From assembly GCA_023395515.1 (NCBI GenBank), contig JAEWZB010000100.1:1-5531 (forward strand): a stretch of 5,531 nt of DNA, given 5' to 3'. Below the pieces are notes generated by a model. It did not search any database and was not told the DNA's origin. It worked only from the letters and a program-made list of their open reading frames with translations. The stretch's first letter is position 1. Every line of letters starts with the position of its first letter. Positions 4,482 through 5,531 of this stretch are shown one piece after another. The stretch is from Bacillota bacterium (GTDB taxonomy: Bacteria > Bacillota > Syntrophomonadia > Syntrophomonadales > Syntrophomonadaceae). A program made the translations under genes and the position numbers.

Positions 4482-5531
4482 TTACCGAAAAGGAATATCA
4501 TGATTCGTCGGTATATATACGCTAAAAGAACTTCCTTGGTCAACTACACTGTCTACCTGAATCCCTCCCCCCAGCTTTTGAGCCAGGGTTTTTACCAGGA
4601 ACAATCCTAATCCACTGCCATTTTTTCTGGCATCACCTTGTTGCGCCGATTGAGTAAATCGTTCAAAAATCCTTTCCAGGTCTTTTTTGGGTATCCCGGA
4701 CCCCGTATCTGTAACCCGGATCACTACTCTATCGATATCGCTGAGATAATTAACCATAATCTCAACCTTACCGCCAGCCTCCGTAAATTTAAGAGCATTG
4801 CTTACGAGATTCATTACAATTTTTCTTAATACTTCCCCGTCGGATATGATGATCGGTATATCCGGGGATATTCTTTTTTCCAGGAATATATCATATTTGA
4901 CGGCTAAGGGATAAGCAACCGCCACCACAGAATTCACTACATCTACGAGGTCAACTTCATCATAGATGATCTCAAACCATCCTGCCTCCAGCTTGGCAAC
5001 ATCGATGGTGTTATTTATCATATTAAGCAGGGTACGGCTGTTTTCTTTAATCTCCTGTACCAACCTTTGCTCATCTGCTCCTTTTTCATGGGCAGATTTC
5101 TCCCATATATCAGTGAAGGCAATTATTGATGACAACGGGGTTCGCAGTTCGTGGCTCATGATAGTCAAAAAGTTGGATTTAGCCTCATTTTCATCATATA
5201 ATTCCAAATTAGCTTGGGTCAACGGTTCTGTCACCCACCTGCTTAAAGCCAAGCGTATGACAGCAATAACAATAAGTAATAGGGCCAGAAAAAACCCGAT
5301 AGTTTGAGTCACACGGGCTTTGGCTTCTTTTTCGTAAAGATCCAGGGGAATGATTATACTTGAAACTCCGGCGATGTCACCAATTTTCATTCCTTCTTTT
5401 ATAAAACCGGTCACATCTTTTTCCCCCGCAGGTCCTCCATGACAAGATAAACAATTATTGCGGATCTCTATTACCGAAGTATAGCGAAACACCATTTTGC
5501 CATTATATTCTTCCACCCCATAATGTTCGTG
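4482..5531 (-). CDS. Heme-c-containing sensor histidine kinase, N-terminus cut by the right edge
   Basis: The frame stays open to the window edge, so the true start is outside; a GTG at 5516-5514 is internal, and residues here are counted from it. Order: end of an extracytoplasmic Tll0287-like/DUF3365 domain with heme-c site CLSCH (22-26) and the family-like stretch GFIKEGMKIGDIAG (37-50); one membrane helix (about 72-91); a short linker without a clear HAMP domain; HisKA with phosphoacceptor His122 in MSHELRTPL; HATPase_c with N box VSNALKF (Asn240), DTGSG (270-274) and GSGLGL (300-305). The catalytic parts look intact. A covalently bound heme outside the membrane suggests sensing of redox state or a small ligand such as NO or a nitrogen oxide (inference). 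The likely partner is the regulator encoded next at 3706-4401. Confidence 0.9.
   Translation of the reverse strand, partial: HEHYGVEEYNGKMVFRYTSVIEIRNNCLSCHGGPAGEKDVTGFIKEGMKIGDIAGVSSIIIPLDLYEKEAKARVTQTIGFFLALLLIVIAVIRLALSRWVTEPLTQANLELYDENEAKSNFLTIMSHELRTPLSSIIAFTDIWEKSAHEKGADEQRLVQEIKENSRTLLNMINNTIDVAKLEAGWFEIIYDEVDLVDVVNSVVAVAYPLAVKYDIFLEKRISPDIPIIISDGEVLRKIVMNLVSNALKFTEAGGKVEIMVNYLSDIDRVVIRVTDTGSGIPKKDLERIFERFTQSAQQGDARKNGSGLGLFLVKTLAQKLGGGIQVDSVVDQGSSFSVYIPTNHDIPFR

Noticed and set aside
4966..5307. Plus-strand open frame of 113 codons inside the kinase gene
   Set aside because: It is antisense to the conserved HisKA region, and its composition follows from the opposite strand. The other plus-strand frames at 1681, 3920 and 4638 were dismissed for the same reason.

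Overview
The window reads as a low-to-moderate GC anaerobic Firmicute. Strong AGGAGG-type ribosome binding sites, multiheme c-type lipoproteins, a heme-c sensor kinase and a group II intron relic together suggest a Clostridia/Peptococcaceae-like bacterium of the Desulfosporosinus or Desulfitobacterium type. The taxon is an inference from gene content, not a match. All genes lie on the minus strand, so transcription runs from the right edge to the left edge.

Right to left: a sensor histidine kinase (4482 to the right edge, N-terminus cut off) carries a CLSCH heme-c site in a Tll0287-like/DUF3365 extracytoplasmic domain. An OmpR/PhoB-type response regulator (3706-4401) follows 80 bases later. 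After a terminator (3595-3627) comes a pentaheme cytochrome c lipoprotein (2184-3392), then a strong terminator (2043-2092), then a second, paralogous pentaheme lipoprotein (546-1859) with its own terminator (459-491). Directly behind that terminator sits a 5' fragment of a group IIC-like intron (about 230-453). At the left edge a third copy of the cytochrome promoter (91-154) and a consensus ribosome binding site (9-14) announce another gene that starts just outside the window.

Both cytochromes have the NrfA (cytochrome c552 nitrite reductase) layout: one CxxCK heme followed by four CxxCH hemes, and the HP-[DE] active-site histidine. Both lack the catalytic tyrosine and most calcium-site residues of classical NrfA, and each lacks a different distal heme-ligand histidine. 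No NrfH-type quinol dehydrogenase is present. They are best called NrfA-like pentaheme cytochromes of unproven substrate.

The most coherent signal is regulatory. The two cytochrome promoters and the left-edge promoter share an array of tandem 11-base direct repeats ending on the -35 box, the arrangement expected for a PhoB/OmpR-family activator. The adjacent regulator is the obvious candidate. The model is a heme-sensing two-component system that switches on a small regulon of pentaheme lipoproteins. Both cytochrome leaders also contain a short overlapping reading frame with its own ribosome binding site.
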